From Pseudomonadota bacterium (GTDB lineage Bacteria > Pseudomonadota > Gammaproteobacteria > Steroidobacterales > Steroidobacteraceae), in contig JAJYFF010000006.1 in NCBI GenBank assembly GCA_021785405.1, forward strand, positions 21,640-85,639: a stretch of 64,000 nucleotides of DNA, given 5' to 3'. The notes under the pieces are model-generated. The model had not been told where the DNA came from and made no database searches. It saw only the letters and a list, made by a program, of their open reading frames with translations. The position numbers and the translations under genes are program-made. Positions 7,481 through 17,741 of this stretch are shown one piece after another. The first letter of the stretch is position 1, and the number at the start of each line of letters is the position of its first letter.

Positions 7481-8866
7481 ATGCAAGCGCCTTTCGACAT
7501 CGCCGCCGACCTCGATACCCCGGTCTCCGCGTATCTGAAGCTCGCGCCGTTCCGGCCCCGGTTCCTGCTGGAGAGCGTCGAGGGCGGCGAACGGCTGGCG
7601 CGCTATTCGTTCATCGGCTTCGGAGATTGTCTGGAGGTGCGGATCGACGCAGGCGGCGTCGCGATCGGTGACGCGCGCGCGCCGCGCCCGCGATCCCGCG
7701 GGGAATTCCTCGACGCGCTGCGCACCGCGCTCGCGGCGGCACCGCAACCGAAGCCGGAGTTGCCGGGGGTTCCGCTGTCCGGCGGACTCGTCGGCTACAC
7801 CGCCTACGATGCGGTCCGCTACTTCGAGCGTTTGCCCGGTCGCGGGCTCGACGCCACCGCCGTGCCGCACGCGCATTACGTCGCGCCGAGATCCCTCCTC
7901 GTGTTCGATCATCTGACGCGAGGCGTCGCGCTGTTGCACGACGGCAGCGAAGCGGAGCGGCAGGCGCTGCGGCGCGCGGTCGTCGACGCGTTGCGGGGCG
8001 CGGTGCCGGCGGCGCGCGCCGGTGGCCGCTTCTCGCCGGCGACGCCGTCCTTGAGCGAGGCCGCGCACGCGGCGGGGGTCCGGCGCGCGCAGGAACACAT
8101 CGCCGCCGGCGACGTCTACCAGCTGGTCCTGTCCTCGCGCTTCGAGGGCGGATGCTCGCTGTCGCCGTTCGAGGTGTATCGCGCGCTGCGGCTGCTGAAT
8201 CCGTCGCCCTACATGTACTTCTGCGAGCTCGGCGAGCTCACGGTCGTCGGCTCCTCGCCCGAGGCGCTCGTGAAGCTCCATCGGGGCGCCGCACAGCTGC
8301 GCCCGATCGCCGGATCGCGGCCGCGCGGCGACGATCCGGTGCGCGACGCCGCGCTCGAGGCGGAGCTGCGGGCCGACCCCAAGGAGAACGCGGAACACGT
8401 GATGCTGGTCGACCTCGCGCGCAACGACCTCGGACGCGTCGCGGTCGCCGGCAGCGTCGCGGTCGACCCGTACCGCGTGATCGAGCGCTACAGCCACGTG
8501 ATGCACATCGTCAGCGGCGTCGGCGGGCGGCTCGCGCCCGGCCACGATGCATTCGATCTGTTCGCGGCGACGTTCCCGGCGGGCACCCTGGTCGGCGCGC
8601 CGAAGGTGCGTGCGATGCAGATCATCGACGAGCTCGAGCCGGTCGGCCGCGAGCTGTATGGCGGCACGGTCGGCTACTTCGGCCGGCAAGGCGACATGGA
8701 CCAGGCGATCACGATTCGCACCCTGGTGTTCCGCGGCGATCGATACAGTTACCAAGCGGGCGGAGGGATCGTCGCCGACAGCACGCCGCGCGCCGAATAC
8801 GAAGAGGTGCTCGCGAAGAGTGCGGTGTTGCGCCGCGCGCTGGCGCTCGCCGCGGAGGGGTTGTGA
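7481..8866 (+). CDS. trpE: Anthranilate synthase component I
   Basis: TrpE uses chorismate and ammonia from TrpG to form anthranilate. The 461-residue protein has the N-terminal [15 protein letters not shown] motif that binds tryptophan for feedback inhibition and the catalytic C-terminal region ([63 protein letters not shown]). It is about 40-60 residues shorter than many TrpE proteins, mostly in the middle linker. It is the first gene after the attenuator; trpG starts 2 bases after its stop. Confidence 0.96.
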   Translation: MQAPFDIAADLDTPVSAYLKLAPFRPRFLLESVEGGERLARYSFIGFGDCLEVRIDAGGVAIGDARAPRPRSRGEFLDALRTALAAAPQPKPELPGVPLSGGLVGYTAYDAVRYFERLPGRGLDATAVPHAHYVAPRSLLVFDHLTRGVALLHDGSEAERQALRRAVVDALRGAVPAARAGGRFSPATPSLSEAAHAAGVRRAQEHIAAGDVYQLVLSSRFEGGCSLSPFEVYRALRLLNPSPYMYFCELGELTVVGSSPEALVKLHRGAAQLRPIAGSRPRGDDPVRDAALEAELRADPKENAEHVMLVDLARNDLGRVAVAGSVAVDPYRVIERYSHVMHIVSGVGGRLAPGHDAFDLFAATFPAGTLVGAPKVRAMQIIDELEPVGRELYGGTVGYFGRQGDMDQAITIRTLVFRGDRYSYQAGGGIVADSTPRAEYEEVLAKSAVLRRALALAAEGL

Positions 8867-8868
8867 CC

Positions 8869-9444
<576 letters not shown>

Positions 9445-9446
9445 CG

Positions 9447-10493
9447 GTGTCCACGGCGCGGGAGATGCTGGAAGCGCTGCTCGATCGGCGCGATCTCGGC
9501 GAGGCGCGAGCGGTCGAGCTGCTCGCGGCGCTGGCCGAACCGCAAACCCCGCCGGCGTTCGCGGGCGCGGTGCTCGCCGCCCTGCGCGCGAAGGGGGTCA
9601 CCGCGGACGAGCTGCGGGGCTTCGCGCGCGCGATGCGCTCGCTCGCACGCCGACCGGCGATCTCGTCGGCGATCGACGCGGTGGACATCGTCGGCACCGG
9701 CGGCGATGCCTCGGGCAGCTTGAACCTGTCGACGGGCGCGGCCTTGCTGGCGGCCGCGTGCGGCCTGCCGGTCGTGAAGCACGGGAACCGCTCCGTGTCG
9801 AGCCGCTGCGGCAGCGCCGACGTGATCGAAGCGCTCGGACTGAAGCTGCCGCTCGACGAGCACGCCGCCGCGCGCTGCCTCGAGCGCACCGGGTTCACGT
9901 TCTTGTTCGCGCCGTACTACCATCCGGCGATGGGCGTGATCGCGCCGGTGCGCCGCGCGCTCGGCGTGCGCACGGTGTTCAATCTGCTCGGGCCGCTGAC
10001 GAATCCGGCGGCGCCGCGGTTCCGAGTGATCGGCGCGTACGACGCGCCGACCGCGCAGCTGATCGCGCGCACCCTGCTCGGCACGGAAGTCGAGCGCGCC
10101 TGGGTCGTGCACGGTGCGGCCGGCTGGGACGAGGCGACGCCGATCGGCGCGTTCGATGCGCACGAGGTCGGCGACGGCCGGATCGAGACGCGGCGGATCG
10201 ACCCGCTGGCGTTCGGCCTGCCGGCCTGTACCCCCGCCGACCTCGCGGGTGGCGATGCGCAAGCCAACGCCGCGGCGCTGCGCGCGGTGTTCGAGCGGCG
10301 CGACCGCGGGCCGCACCGTGACGCGCTCGCGCTGCAAGCCGGCATCGCGCTGCTCGTCGCGGGGCGCGCGGCGACGCTCGCCGAGGGGATCGAGCGCGCC
10401 CGGCAGGCCGTCGATGGCGGGCGCGCCGGCGACTGGCTCGCGGAGTTCACGCGGCATGCGGCGTCGATCGACGGTCCAGCGGGGGACGGATGA
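9447..10493 (+). CDS. trpD: Anthranilate phosphoribosyltransferase
   Basis: TrpD transfers phosphoribose from PRPP to anthranilate. The 348-residue protein carries DIVGTGGD near residue 80 (PRPP pyrophosphate loop), KHGNRSVSSRCGSADVIEALG and the FNLLGPLTNPA motif. The start is GTG 9447, two bases after the trpG stop; no ATG is suitably placed. It overlaps trpC by ATGA. Confidence 0.95.
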   Translation: MSTAREMLEALLDRRDLGEARAVELLAALAEPQTPPAFAGAVLAALRAKGVTADELRGFARAMRSLARRPAISSAIDAVDIVGTGGDASGSLNLSTGAALLAAACGLPVVKHGNRSVSSRCGSADVIEALGLKLPLDEHAAARCLERTGFTFLFAPYYHPAMGVIAPVRRALGVRTVFNLLGPLTNPAAPRFRVIGAYDAPTAQLIARTLLGTEVERAWVVHGAAGWDEATPIGAFDAHEVGDGRIETRRIDPLAFGLPACTPADLAGGDAQANAAALRAVFERRDRGPHRDALALQAGIALLVAGRAATLAEGIERARQAVDGGRAGDWLAEFTRHAASIDGPAGDG

Positions 10494-11323
10494 ACGGGTT
10501 TCTCGACGACATGGGACGTGCGAGCCGCGTGCGGGCCGACGCCGCGCGCGCCAAGGAACCGACCGCGGCCCTCGAACGGCGCGCGGCGGCCACGCCGGCG
10601 GCCCCGCCGCTCGCGCTCGCGCCCGGGGGCTTCGACGTGATCGCGGAAATCAAGCGCCGCTCGCCGGCCGCCGGCGCGCTCGCGGCCGCGGGCGACGATG
10701 GGCTCGACCGCGCGCGCGACTACGCGCGCGCGGGCGCCGTCGCGGTCTCCGTGCTCACCGAGCCGACCCGCTTCGACGGCGAGCTCGGGCACCTCGAGGC
10801 CGTCGCGGCGGCGCTGCGGCCGTTCGGCGTCCCGGCGATGCGCAAGGATTTCCTGGTCGATCCCTACCAGGTGCTCGAGGCGCGTGCCGCGGGTGCGGGC
10901 GGAGTCTTGCTGATCCTCCGGATGCTGTCGGCCGCGCAATGTGCGGAGCTGCTCGATGTCGCGGAGCGCTGCGGATTGTTCGTGCTGCTCGAAGCGTTCG
11001 ATGCCGACGAACTCGCCCGCGCCGGCGAGCTCGCGCGCGCCCGCGCCGGCCGCGGCACGTGGCTCGTCGGCTTGAACTGTCGAGACCTGCAGACGCTCGC
11101 GGTGGTACCGGCCCGCTTCGCGGAGCTGGCGCCGTCGCTGCCCACGGCGGCGCCCGTGGTCGCCGAGAGCGGCATCGCGACCGCGGCGGACGCCCGACGT
11201 CTGCGGCAGCTCGGCTATCGGCTCGCGCTGGTCGGCTCGGCGCTGATGACGCATCCGGAGCCGGCGGGCTGGATCCGTTCGGTGTTGACCGCCGCGCGAA
11301 CCGACGCGGCTCAAACCGGCTAG
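10490..11323 (+). CDS. trpC: Indole-3-glycerol-phosphate synthase
   Basis: TrpC closes the indole ring by decarboxylation and ring closure of CdRP. The 277-residue TIM barrel shows the catalytic residues in context: Glu and Lys in IAEIKRRSP, Lys in AMRKDFLVDPYQ, Glu in LLEAFD, Asn in GLNCRDL and Glu in VAESGI. It is monofunctional; TrpF is a separate gene 9 bases downstream. Its ATG overlaps the trpD stop. Confidence 0.95.
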   Translation: MNGFLDDMGRASRVRADAARAKEPTAALERRAAATPAAPPLALAPGGFDVIAEIKRRSPAAGALAAAGDDGLDRARDYARAGAVAVSVLTEPTRFDGELGHLEAVAAALRPFGVPAMRKDFLVDPYQVLEARAAGAGGVLLILRMLSAAQCAELLDVAERCGLFVLLEAFDADELARAGELARARAGRGTWLVGLNCRDLQTLAVVPARFAELAPSLPTAAPVVAESGIATAADARRLRQLGYRLALVGSALMTHPEPAGWIRSVLTAARTDAAQTG

Positions 11324-11332
11324 ACTGGCGCC

Positions 11333-11935
11333 ATGTGGATCAAGATCTGTGGGATCACGAGCGCCGACGCGGTCGCCGCGGCCGTGGCCGCGGACGTCGA
11401 CGCGATCGGCTTCGTCTTCGCGCCCAGCCCGCGGCAGGTCACGCCCGGACAGGCGGCGCAACTCGCCGCGCTCGCGCCGCCCGGCTTGCTCAAGTTCGCG
11501 GTCGCGCAACATCCGCTGCAGATGAAAGTCGACGAGATCTGCCGGATCCTGCGCCCGGATTATTTTCAGACCGACTTCGAGGACTTGCGCGAGCTGCGGA
11601 TCGCACCCGGCGTGAAGCTGCTGCCGGTCGTGCGCTTCGGTCGCCAGTCGCCGCACCCGATGCCGGCGCGGATCCTGTTCGAGGGACCGACCAGCGGGAT
11701 CGGCGAACTCGCGGACTGGGGTCGGGCCGCGGAGCTCGCGCACCAGACCGAGTTGATCCTCGCCGGTGGCCTGTCCGCGGACAACGTCGCGGACGCGATC
11801 CGCGCGGTGCGTCCGTTCGGCGTCGACGTGAGCAGTGGCGTCGAATCGGAACCCGGGGTGAAGGATCCCTACAAGATCGAGCAATTCGTGCGGGCGGTGC
11901 GCGACGCGGCGGCCCGGCTGGAGACGGACACATGA
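11333..11935 (+). CDS. trpF: Phosphoribosylanthranilate isomerase, with atypical active-site residue
   Basis: TrpF performs the Amadori rearrangement of PRA to CdRP. The 200-residue protein has the catalytic Cys in KICGIT (residue 5-6), DAIGFVF, the phosphate-binding ILAGGL and VDVSSGVE, and GVKDPYKI. The usual general-acid Asp on the mid-barrel strand (normally within a LLD-type motif) reads ILFEGPTSG, so Glu117 takes that place. The usual QLHGDE segment is also changed, to YFQTDFED. Position in the operon leaves little doubt about identity; whether the Glu version is clade-specific cannot be decided here. Confidence 0.9.
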   Translation: MWIKICGITSADAVAAAVAADVDAIGFVFAPSPRQVTPGQAAQLAALAPPGLLKFAVAQHPLQMKVDEICRILRPDYFQTDFEDLRELRIAPGVKLLPVVRFGRQSPHPMPARILFEGPTSGIGELADWGRAAELAHQTELILAGGLSADNVADAIRAVRPFGVDVSSGVESEPGVKDPYKIEQFVRAVRDAAARLETDT

Positions 11936-13152
11936 CGAGTGGAGCAGGCGCCGCCGCGAGTGCCGCGGCGGTCCCGGATCGGCGCGGCCGGTTCGGGCCG
12001 TTCGGCGGCCGCTACGTGCCGGAGACGCTGGTCGCGGCGCTCGACCGGCTGCAGGCCGGCGTCGATCGGTATCTCAAGAACGAGGATTTCCAGGCCGAGT
12101 TCAAGCAGGAACTCGCGAGCTGGGTCGGGCGGCCGACCGCGTTGACCCACGCCCCCACGCTCAGCCGCCGCTGGGGCGCGGACGTCTGGTTGAAGCGCGA
12201 GGACCTTGCGCACACCGGCGCGCACAAGATCAACAACGCCATCGGGCAGACGCTGCTCGCGAAGCGGCTCGGCGCGAAGCGCATCATCGCGGAGACCGGT
12301 GCGGGCCAGCACGGGGTCGCGAGCGCGGCCGCCGCGGCGCGCCTCGGCATGCCGTGTACCGTCTACATGGGCGCGGTCGATGTCGAACGACAGGCGCCGA
12401 ACGTCGGCCGGATGAAACTGTTCGGTGCGACCGTGGTGCCGGTCACGAGCGGCGACGCGACCTTGCGCGTCGCGATCGACGAAGCCCTGCGCGATTGGGT
12501 CGCCGATCCCGAGAGCACCTACTATTCGATCGGATCCGCGATCGGACCGCATCCGTATCCGTATCTCGTGCGGGAACTGCAGGCGGTGATCGGGCGCGAG
12601 GCGCGCGCGCAGATGCTCGAGCGGACCGGCGCGCTGCCGGACGCCGCGTTCGCGTGCGTCGGCGGCGGCTCGAATGCGATCGGCTTGTTCCATCCGTTCC
12701 TCGAGGACGCGAGCGTGCACTTGATCGGCATCGAGGCGGGCGGCCGCGGTGCGGGGCTCGGCGACAACGCCGCGTCGTTGACCTACGGGACCCCCGGCGT
12801 CCTGCAGGGGAGCTACACGCTGATCCTGCAGGACGAGCACGGCCAAGTGCGCGAGACCCATTCGGTATCGGCCGGTCTCGATTATTCGGGGGTCGGCCCG
12901 GAGCACGCGTACCTGCTGCGGACGGGGCGGGTCGTGTACGAGGCGGCGAGCGACGCCGACGCGCTCGACGCGCTGGTCGAATGTGCGCGCTGCGAAGGCA
13001 TCCTGCCGGCGATCGAGACCGCGCACGCATTCGCGGGCGCGCGGCGGTACGCCGCGGCCCATCCCGGCGCACGGATCCTGATCGGCTGCTCCGGACGCGG
13101 CGACAAGGACCTGTCGATCTTGCAGCGGACCGTGCTCGAGGGCCTCGCGTGA
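11932..13152 (+). CDS. trpB: Tryptophan synthase beta chain
   Basis: TrpB condenses indole with serine using pyridoxal phosphate. The 406-residue protein has FGPFGGRYVPETL near the start, the PLP lysine in HTGAHKINNAIGQ, the ETGAGQHG catalytic Glu region and the phosphate-binding GGGSNAIG. GSRGDKD-type sequence is near the end. This is a TrpB1-type subunit that pairs with TrpA. Its ATG overlaps the trpF stop by 4 bases. Confidence 0.97.
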   Translation: MTSGAGAAASAAAVPDRRGRFGPFGGRYVPETLVAALDRLQAGVDRYLKNEDFQAEFKQELASWVGRPTALTHAPTLSRRWGADVWLKREDLAHTGAHKINNAIGQTLLAKRLGAKRIIAETGAGQHGVASAAAAARLGMPCTVYMGAVDVERQAPNVGRMKLFGATVVPVTSGDATLRVAIDEALRDWVADPESTYYSIGSAIGPHPYPYLVRELQAVIGREARAQMLERTGALPDAAFACVGGGSNAIGLFHPFLEDASVHLIGIEAGGRGAGLGDNAASLTYGTPGVLQGSYTLILQDEHGQVRETHSVSAGLDYSGVGPEHAYLLRTGRVVYEAASDADALDALVECARCEGILPAIETAHAFAGARRYAAAHPGARILIGCSGRGDKDLSILQRTVLEGLA

Positions 13153-13922
13153 GCGTCGCGCCGCACGTACGGATCAGCGCCGCGATCACGGCGGCGCGTG
13201 ACGCCGGTCGGATCGCGCTGGTCGGATTCCTGACCGCCGGCTTTCCCAGCCGGGACCGGTTCCGCGCCGATCTCGCCGCGGTCGCCGCGGCCGCCGACGT
13301 CGTCGAAGTCGGGGTGCCGTTCAGCGATCCGATGGCGGATGGCACGACGATCCAGCGCGCGAGCTTCGGCGCGCTCGCGAACGGCGTGACCTTGCCGTGG
13401 ATCCTCGGCGAAGTCGCGGCGGTCGCCGCCGCGGGCGGCGCGCCGATCCTGTTGATGAGCTATTTGAATCCCCTGCTCGCCCACGGGCTCGAGCGCCTGC
13501 CGGAGGCCGCCGCCGCCGCGGGGGTTGCCGGATTCATCGTCCCCGACCTGCCGTTCGAGGAACGGGCGGAGCTGAAGGGCGCGCTCGATCGCGAAGGCCT
13601 CGCGCTCGTGCAGATGGTCACGCCGGTGACCCCGCCGCCGCGGCTCGAGCGTCTGTGCGCCGATGCCCGGGGCTTCGTGTACGCGGTCACGATGACCGGC
13701 ACCACCGGTCACGCCGCGGCGGTGCCCGACGACGTGCTCGCCTACATGGACCGCGTGCGCGCCGCGTCGAAGGTGCCGGTCTGCGCGGGCTTCGGGATCC
13801 GCTCGCGCGAGCAGGTCACGCGGTTCGCCGGCCACGTCGACGGTGTCGTGGTCGGATCGGCGCTGGTCGAGACGCTCGAGCGCGGCGAGGACCCGCGCGC
13901 GTTCCTCGCCTCGCTGCGCTGA
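13149..13922 (+). CDS. trpA: Tryptophan synthase alpha chain
   Basis: TrpA cleaves indole-3-glycerol phosphate and channels indole to TrpB. In this 257-residue barrel the catalytic Glu lies in DVVEVGVPFSDPMADG and the catalytic Asp in FIVPDLPFEE; the phosphate-binding GFGIRSREQV is near the end. The start is GTG 13149, overlapping the trpB stop as GTGA, consistent with translational coupling. It ends the biosynthetic operon. Confidence 0.96.
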   Translation: MSVAPHVRISAAITAARDAGRIALVGFLTAGFPSRDRFRADLAAVAAAADVVEVGVPFSDPMADGTTIQRASFGALANGVTLPWILGEVAAVAAAGGAPILLMSYLNPLLAHGLERLPEAAAAAGVAGFIVPDLPFEERAELKGALDREGLALVQMVTPVTPPPRLERLCADARGFVYAVTMTGTTGHAAAVPDDVLAYMDRVRAASKVPVCAGFGIRSREQVTRFAGHVDGVVVGSALVETLERGEDPRAFLASLR

Positions 13923-13956
13923 GGCGCCGACGGGATCGCGCCGTGGCGCGCGCGCG

Positions 13957-14271
13957 ATGAAACGGGTGTATCGAGCGGCGACGCTGGTCGACGTCGCGCA
14001 CGCCCGCAACCTGTTGACCGCCGCGGGGATCCCGAGCGAGATCCGCAATCAGTTCCTCGCCGGCGCGGCCGGCGACCTGCCGATGTTCGAGACCTGGCCG
14101 CAGCTGCTCGTCGATGAGATCGACGAAGCCCGCGCGCTCGCGGTGCTGCAGCGCGCGCGGCGACCGGTCGAGGGCGAGGCGTGGACCTGCCGGCAGTGCG
14201 GCGAACGCCTGGAACCCCAGTTCACCGCCTGCTGGCGCTGCGGGACGGAAGCCGAGGAGCCTCGGCGCTGA
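13957..14271 (+). CDS. DUF2007 / zinc-ribbon protein
   Basis: A 104-residue protein with an N-terminal DUF2007-type domain (signal-transducing family; VDVAHARNLLTAAGIPSEIRNQ) and a C-terminal zinc ribbon with two CxxC pairs (CRQC, CWRC). Its function is unknown. It starts 34 bases after trpA on the same strand and may be read with the trp operon. It ends 12 bases from the convergent ubiB. Confidence 0.82.
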   Translation: MKRVYRAATLVDVAHARNLLTAAGIPSEIRNQFLAGAAGDLPMFETWPQLLVDEIDEARALAVLQRARRPVEGEAWTCRQCGERLEPQFTACWRCGTEAEEPRR

Positions 14272-14283
14272 GCGAGGCGGCGC

Positions 14284-15945
14284 TCAGCCGCTGCCCTTGG
14301 GGCGGGTCCAGCGCAGGCGCGCGAAGATCGCCGCGCCGGCGAGCAACTGCACCCAGCCGACCGGCGCGATCGGCGCGGCCGCCGCGAGCCAGATCAGCCC
14401 CGCGAGCCAGAGCACGCCGCCGAGGATCGCCGCGTCCCGGCGGGACTCGAGCCGGCGCAGCTCCTCGCGCAGCTCGGCGAGCTCGGCGCTCTGCACCGGC
14501 CAGCGGAAGCCGTCGTCGGCCGCGGCGCGGATCCCGGTCTTCACGATCTTCGGCACCTGCTTCAGCGTCTCGATCGCGTCGGGGAGTTGCGTGCGCATCG
14601 CGCGGAGCAGTGTTCGCGGACTCGCGCGGTCGCGCATCCACGCGCGCAGGATCGGTTGTGCGGTCTTCCACAGGTCGAGCTCCGGATACAGCTGCCGGCC
14701 GAGCCCCTCGATGTTGAGCAAGGTCTTCTGCAGCAGTATCAGCTGGGGCTGGATCCGCATGTCGAAGCGTCGCGCGGTCTCGAACAGCCGCAGCAGCACC
14801 TGCGCGAACGAGATGTCCTTCAGCGGCTTGTTGAAGATCGGCTCGCAGACCGTGCGCACCGCCGACTCCAGCTCGCTGACCCGCGTGCCGCTCGGCACCC
14901 AGCCGGATTCGACGTGCAGCGCCGCGACGCGCGCGTAGTCGCGATCGAAGAACGCCATGAAGTTCTCGGCGAGGTAATGTTGATCGCGCGGCTCGAGCGT
15001 GCCGACGATGCCGAAGTCGACCGCCGCGTAACGGGGATTCTCCGGATCGTCCACCTGCACGAAGATGTTCCCCGGGTGCATGTCCGCGTGGAAGAAGTTG
15101 TGGCGGAACACCTGCGTGAAGAAGATCTCGACGCCGTTCTCGGCGAGCTTCGGGATGTTCGTCCCGTGCGCGCGGAGCTCGTCGATGCGGTTGACGATGA
15201 TCCCGTGGATGCGCTCCATGACCATCACGTCCGGCCGGCAGAGGTCCCAGTGGACCTCGGGGACGTACAGCAGGTTCGATCCCTGGAAATTGCGCTTCAG
15301 CTGCGATGCATTGCCCGCTTCGCGCATCAGATCGAGCTCGTCGAGGATCGTCTTGCGGTACTCCTCGACGACCTCCGGCGGCCGCAGGCGCCGCGCCTCG
15401 CTCCAGTACTGGTCCGCGAGCGCCGCGAGCGTCGCGAGCACCTCGAGATCGCGCTCGATCGTCTCGCGCATCCCGGGCCGCAGGATCTTCACGACGACTT
15501 CCGAGCCATCCTTCAGCCGGGCCGCGTGCACCTGGGCGATCGAGGCGGCGGCGAGCGGTGTCCGATCGAACTCGGCGAACACGTCCTCGAGCTTGCGCCC
15601 GAAGGTCGATTCGATCGTCGCGACGGCGATCGCGCTGTCGAAGGGCGGCACCCGGTCCTGCAGCAAGGCGAGCTCGTCCGCGATGTCGACCGGCAACAGG
15701 TCGCGGCGGGTCGACAATGCCTGGCCGAACTTCACGAAGATCGGTCCGAGCTCCTCGAGCGCGAGCCGCAGCCGCTCGCCCCGGGTCGTGCCGGCGCTGC
15801 GCTGAAACCAAGTCCACGGCGACAGGTACGCGACGAAGCGGAACGGCCGGTACAGGTGCGTCGCGCGGACGAGCTCGTCGAGCCCGTGACGGACGAGGGC
15901 GCGCTGGATCTGGAGCAGGCGGCCGACGACGCGGACGCGGATCAT
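14284..15945 (-). CDS. ubiB: Ubiquinone biosynthesis regulatory kinase-like protein UbiB
   Basis: UbiB is an atypical kinase/ATPase of the ADCK (ABC1) family needed for ubiquinone synthesis at the membrane. This 553-residue protein carries the KxGQ-type N-terminal motif ([16 protein letters not shown]), the Ala-rich loop in [20 protein letters not shown], the catalytic [10 protein letters not shown] and DFG in VDFGIVG. Two hydrophobic segments at the C-terminus (residues ~500-545) are the membrane anchors typical of UbiB. It overlaps ubiJ by 4 bases. Confidence 0.96.
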   Translation of the reverse strand: MIRVRVVGRLLQIQRALVRHGLDELVRATHLYRPFRFVAYLSPWTWFQRSAGTTRGERLRLALEELGPIFVKFGQALSTRRDLLPVDIADELALLQDRVPPFDSAIAVATIESTFGRKLEDVFAEFDRTPLAAASIAQVHAARLKDGSEVVVKILRPGMRETIERDLEVLATLAALADQYWSEARRLRPPEVVEEYRKTILDELDLMREAGNASQLKRNFQGSNLLYVPEVHWDLCRPDVMVMERIHGIIVNRIDELRAHGTNIPKLAENGVEIFFTQVFRHNFFHADMHPGNIFVQVDDPENPRYAAVDFGIVGTLEPRDQHYLAENFMAFFDRDYARVAALHVESGWVPSGTRVSELESAVRTVCEPIFNKPLKDISFAQVLLRLFETARRFDMRIQPQLILLQKTLLNIEGLGRQLYPELDLWKTAQPILRAWMRDRASPRTLLRAMRTQLPDAIETLKQVPKIVKTGIRAAADDGFRWPVQSAELAELREELRRLESRRDAAILGGVLWLAGLIWLAAAAPIAPVGWVQLLAGAAIFARLRWTRPKGSG

Positions 15946-16568
15946 GCCGCGCCCGGTCCGCGCGGCACGGTGCGATACCAGAGTCGCTCGAGCCGCGCCT
16001 CGAGGCGGTCGGCCGCTTCGCGCAGCTCGTCCACCGAGTGCACGAACTCGTCGACCTCCGGCTTGCCGACGAGGTCGCGGCTCTCTTCCCGGAGGTACTC
16101 CGCGAGGTTCTCGCCGACGCTGCGCGCGCCGCGGAAGACCCAGGTTCCCGCCGCGCGGGCGAGGTTGCCGAGGCGGCGCGCGGCGACGTCGCCGATCAGG
16201 CGCGCCGCTTCTTCCTCCGGATCGGGACGCGCGAGCGCGAGCAGTTCACGGTAGCCGGCGGCGACCTCGGCGTCGCCGCGCACCTGCAGCGATCCACTGC
16301 CGACGGGACGGTCGTGCTCCGCGGTCACCAGCCGCAGCAAGGCGCCCGGTGGTCCGGCGATCACCGCATCGGCCGCGTCCGCGTCACCCGTCGACAACGC
16401 GAGTCGACCCGCGATGCAGACCGCCCGTACGCGGATCACGCCGTCGAGATCGACCCGCAGGGACTTGCCGGCGAGGCGGCGGGCGAGCCGCTCTGCGCGC
16501 GCCTGACCGCCGATGTTGCGGTTCAGCACGCTCTCGAGCGCGGCGAGCCAGGGAGGAGTGGCCGGCAT
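15942..16568 (-). CDS. ubiJ: Ubiquinone biosynthesis accessory factor UbiJ
   Basis: A 208-residue SCP2-fold protein between ubiE and ubiB, the canonical ubiJ position. UbiJ binds lipids through its SCP2 domain and organises the soluble Ubi complex with UbiK. The N-terminal ~110 residues fit SCP2 ([23 protein letters not shown]), and the C-terminus is helical and charged, likely coiled-coil ([25 protein letters not shown]). UbiK is also in this window, at 28375. Confidence 0.88.
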   Translation of the reverse strand: MPATPPWLAALESVLNRNIGGQARAERLARRLAGKSLRVDLDGVIRVRAVCIAGRLALSTGDADAADAVIAGPPGALLRLVTAEHDRPVGSGSLQVRGDAEVAAGYRELLALARPDPEEEAARLIGDVAARRLGNLARAAGTWVFRGARSVGENLAEYLREESRDLVGKPEVDEFVHSVDELREAADRLEARLERLWYRTVPRGPGAA

Positions 16569-16571
16569 CGG

Positions 16572-17324
16572 TCAGATCTTGAAGCCGCGGTGCAACGCGA
16601 CGATCCCCCCGCTCAAGTTGTGATAGCGGGCCTGGGCGAAGCCCGCGGACCGCATCATCTCGAGCAAGGTTTCCTGATCCGGGTGCATCCGGATGGATTC
16701 GGCGAGGTACCGGTAGCTCGGTGCGTCCTGAGCGACGACGGCACCGAGCGCGGGCAGCACGTTGAAGGAGTACAGATCGTAGACTTTGCCGAGCCCCGGC
16801 AGCGTCGGCTTGGAGAACTCCAGCACCAGCAGCTGACCACCGACCTTCAGGACCCGGTGCATCGACGCGAGCGCGGCGGCCTTGTCGGTCACGTTGCGCA
16901 GCCCGAAGCCGATCGTCACGCAATCGAACGAGCCGTCCGCGAACGGCAGCGCCTCGGCGTTCGCGACGACGCACTCGACGTTGCCGGCGATGCCGTGGTC
17001 GAGCACCCGGTCGCGGCCGCGCAGCAACATCGCCGCGTTGATGTCGGAGAGGACCACGCGCCCTTCCTTGCCGACTTGGCGAGCCAGACCGATCGTGAGG
17101 TCGCCGGTGCCGCCGGCGACGTCGAGCGCGGTCTGCCCGGGACGCAGGCCCGCGACCGCGAGCGTGAATCGCTTCCACAGCCGGTGCACGCCGAACGACA
17201 TCAAGTCGTTCATCAGGTCGTACTTGCCGGCGACGTTCTCGAAGACCGACCGGACGCGGCGGGCCTTCTCCGCCCAATCGACCGTCTCGAAGCCGAAATC
17301 GGCCGTTCTTCGTGGTTCGTTCAT
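16572..17324 (-). CDS. ubiE: Ubiquinone/menaquinone C-methyltransferase UbiE
   Basis: This SAM-dependent methyltransferase acts at carbon 2 of the quinone ring. The 250-residue protein has the UbiE signatures [17 protein letters not shown] and RVLKVGG, the SAM motif [11 protein letters not shown] and motif II with [13 protein letters not shown]. It starts the ubiE-ubiJ-ubiB run and lies 54 bases downstream of the DUF971 gene. Confidence 0.97.
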   Translation of the reverse strand: MNEPRRTADFGFETVDWAEKARRVRSVFENVAGKYDLMNDLMSFGVHRLWKRFTLAVAGLRPGQTALDVAGGTGDLTIGLARQVGKEGRVVLSDINAAMLLRGRDRVLDHGIAGNVECVVANAEALPFADGSFDCVTIGFGLRNVTDKAAALASMHRVLKVGGQLLVLEFSKPTLPGLGKVYDLYSFNVLPALGAVVAQDAPSYRYLAESIRMHPDQETLLEMMRSAGFAQARYHNLSGGIVALHRGFKI

Positions 17325-17378
17325 CTCGCGCTCACCGCTCGCCGAATTCCGGCCATTGTAGCCGTTTCGGCCGTGGAA

Positions 17379-17741
17379 TCAGACCCGTCGCGGTCGCCCC
17401 GCCGCGGCGCAACGCTCGAGGTAGCGCGCCCAGCGGGTCGCGTGGTTGCGCCCGAGGTCGTACAGCAGGCTCCAGCTGTAGAGTCCGGTATCGTGACCGT
17501 CGTCGAAGTTGAGCCGCACCGCATACTGGCCGATCGGATCGATGCCGCGAATCCCGACGTTCTCCTTGTCGGTCACGAGCAGTCCCTCGCCGCCGCCGTG
17601 GCCCTTGACCTCGGCGGACGGGGAGAACACGCGCAGGTACTCGAAGGGCAGCTCGAAGCGCGCGCCGTCGTCGAACGCGATCTCGAGGACGCGCGACGTG
17701 GTGCGCAGCTTGATCTCGGTCGGTGTGGGTATCTGGTTCAC
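17379..17741 (-). CDS. DUF971 / gamma-butyrobetaine hydroxylase N-domain protein
   Basis: A 120-residue single-domain DUF971 protein ([55 protein letters not shown]). The family resembles the N-terminal domain of gamma-butyrobetaine dioxygenase and often lies just downstream of hslU, as here. The start is GTG 17741, overlapping the hslU stop as GTGA, so it is probably translated together with hslU and induced with it. Its biochemical role is not established. Confidence 0.85.
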   Translation of the reverse strand: MNQIPTPTEIKLRTTSRVLEIAFDDGARFELPFEYLRVFSPSAEVKGHGGGEGLLVTDKENVGIRGIDPIGQYAVRLNFDDGHDTGLYSWSLLYDLGRNHATRWARYLERCAAAGRPRRV

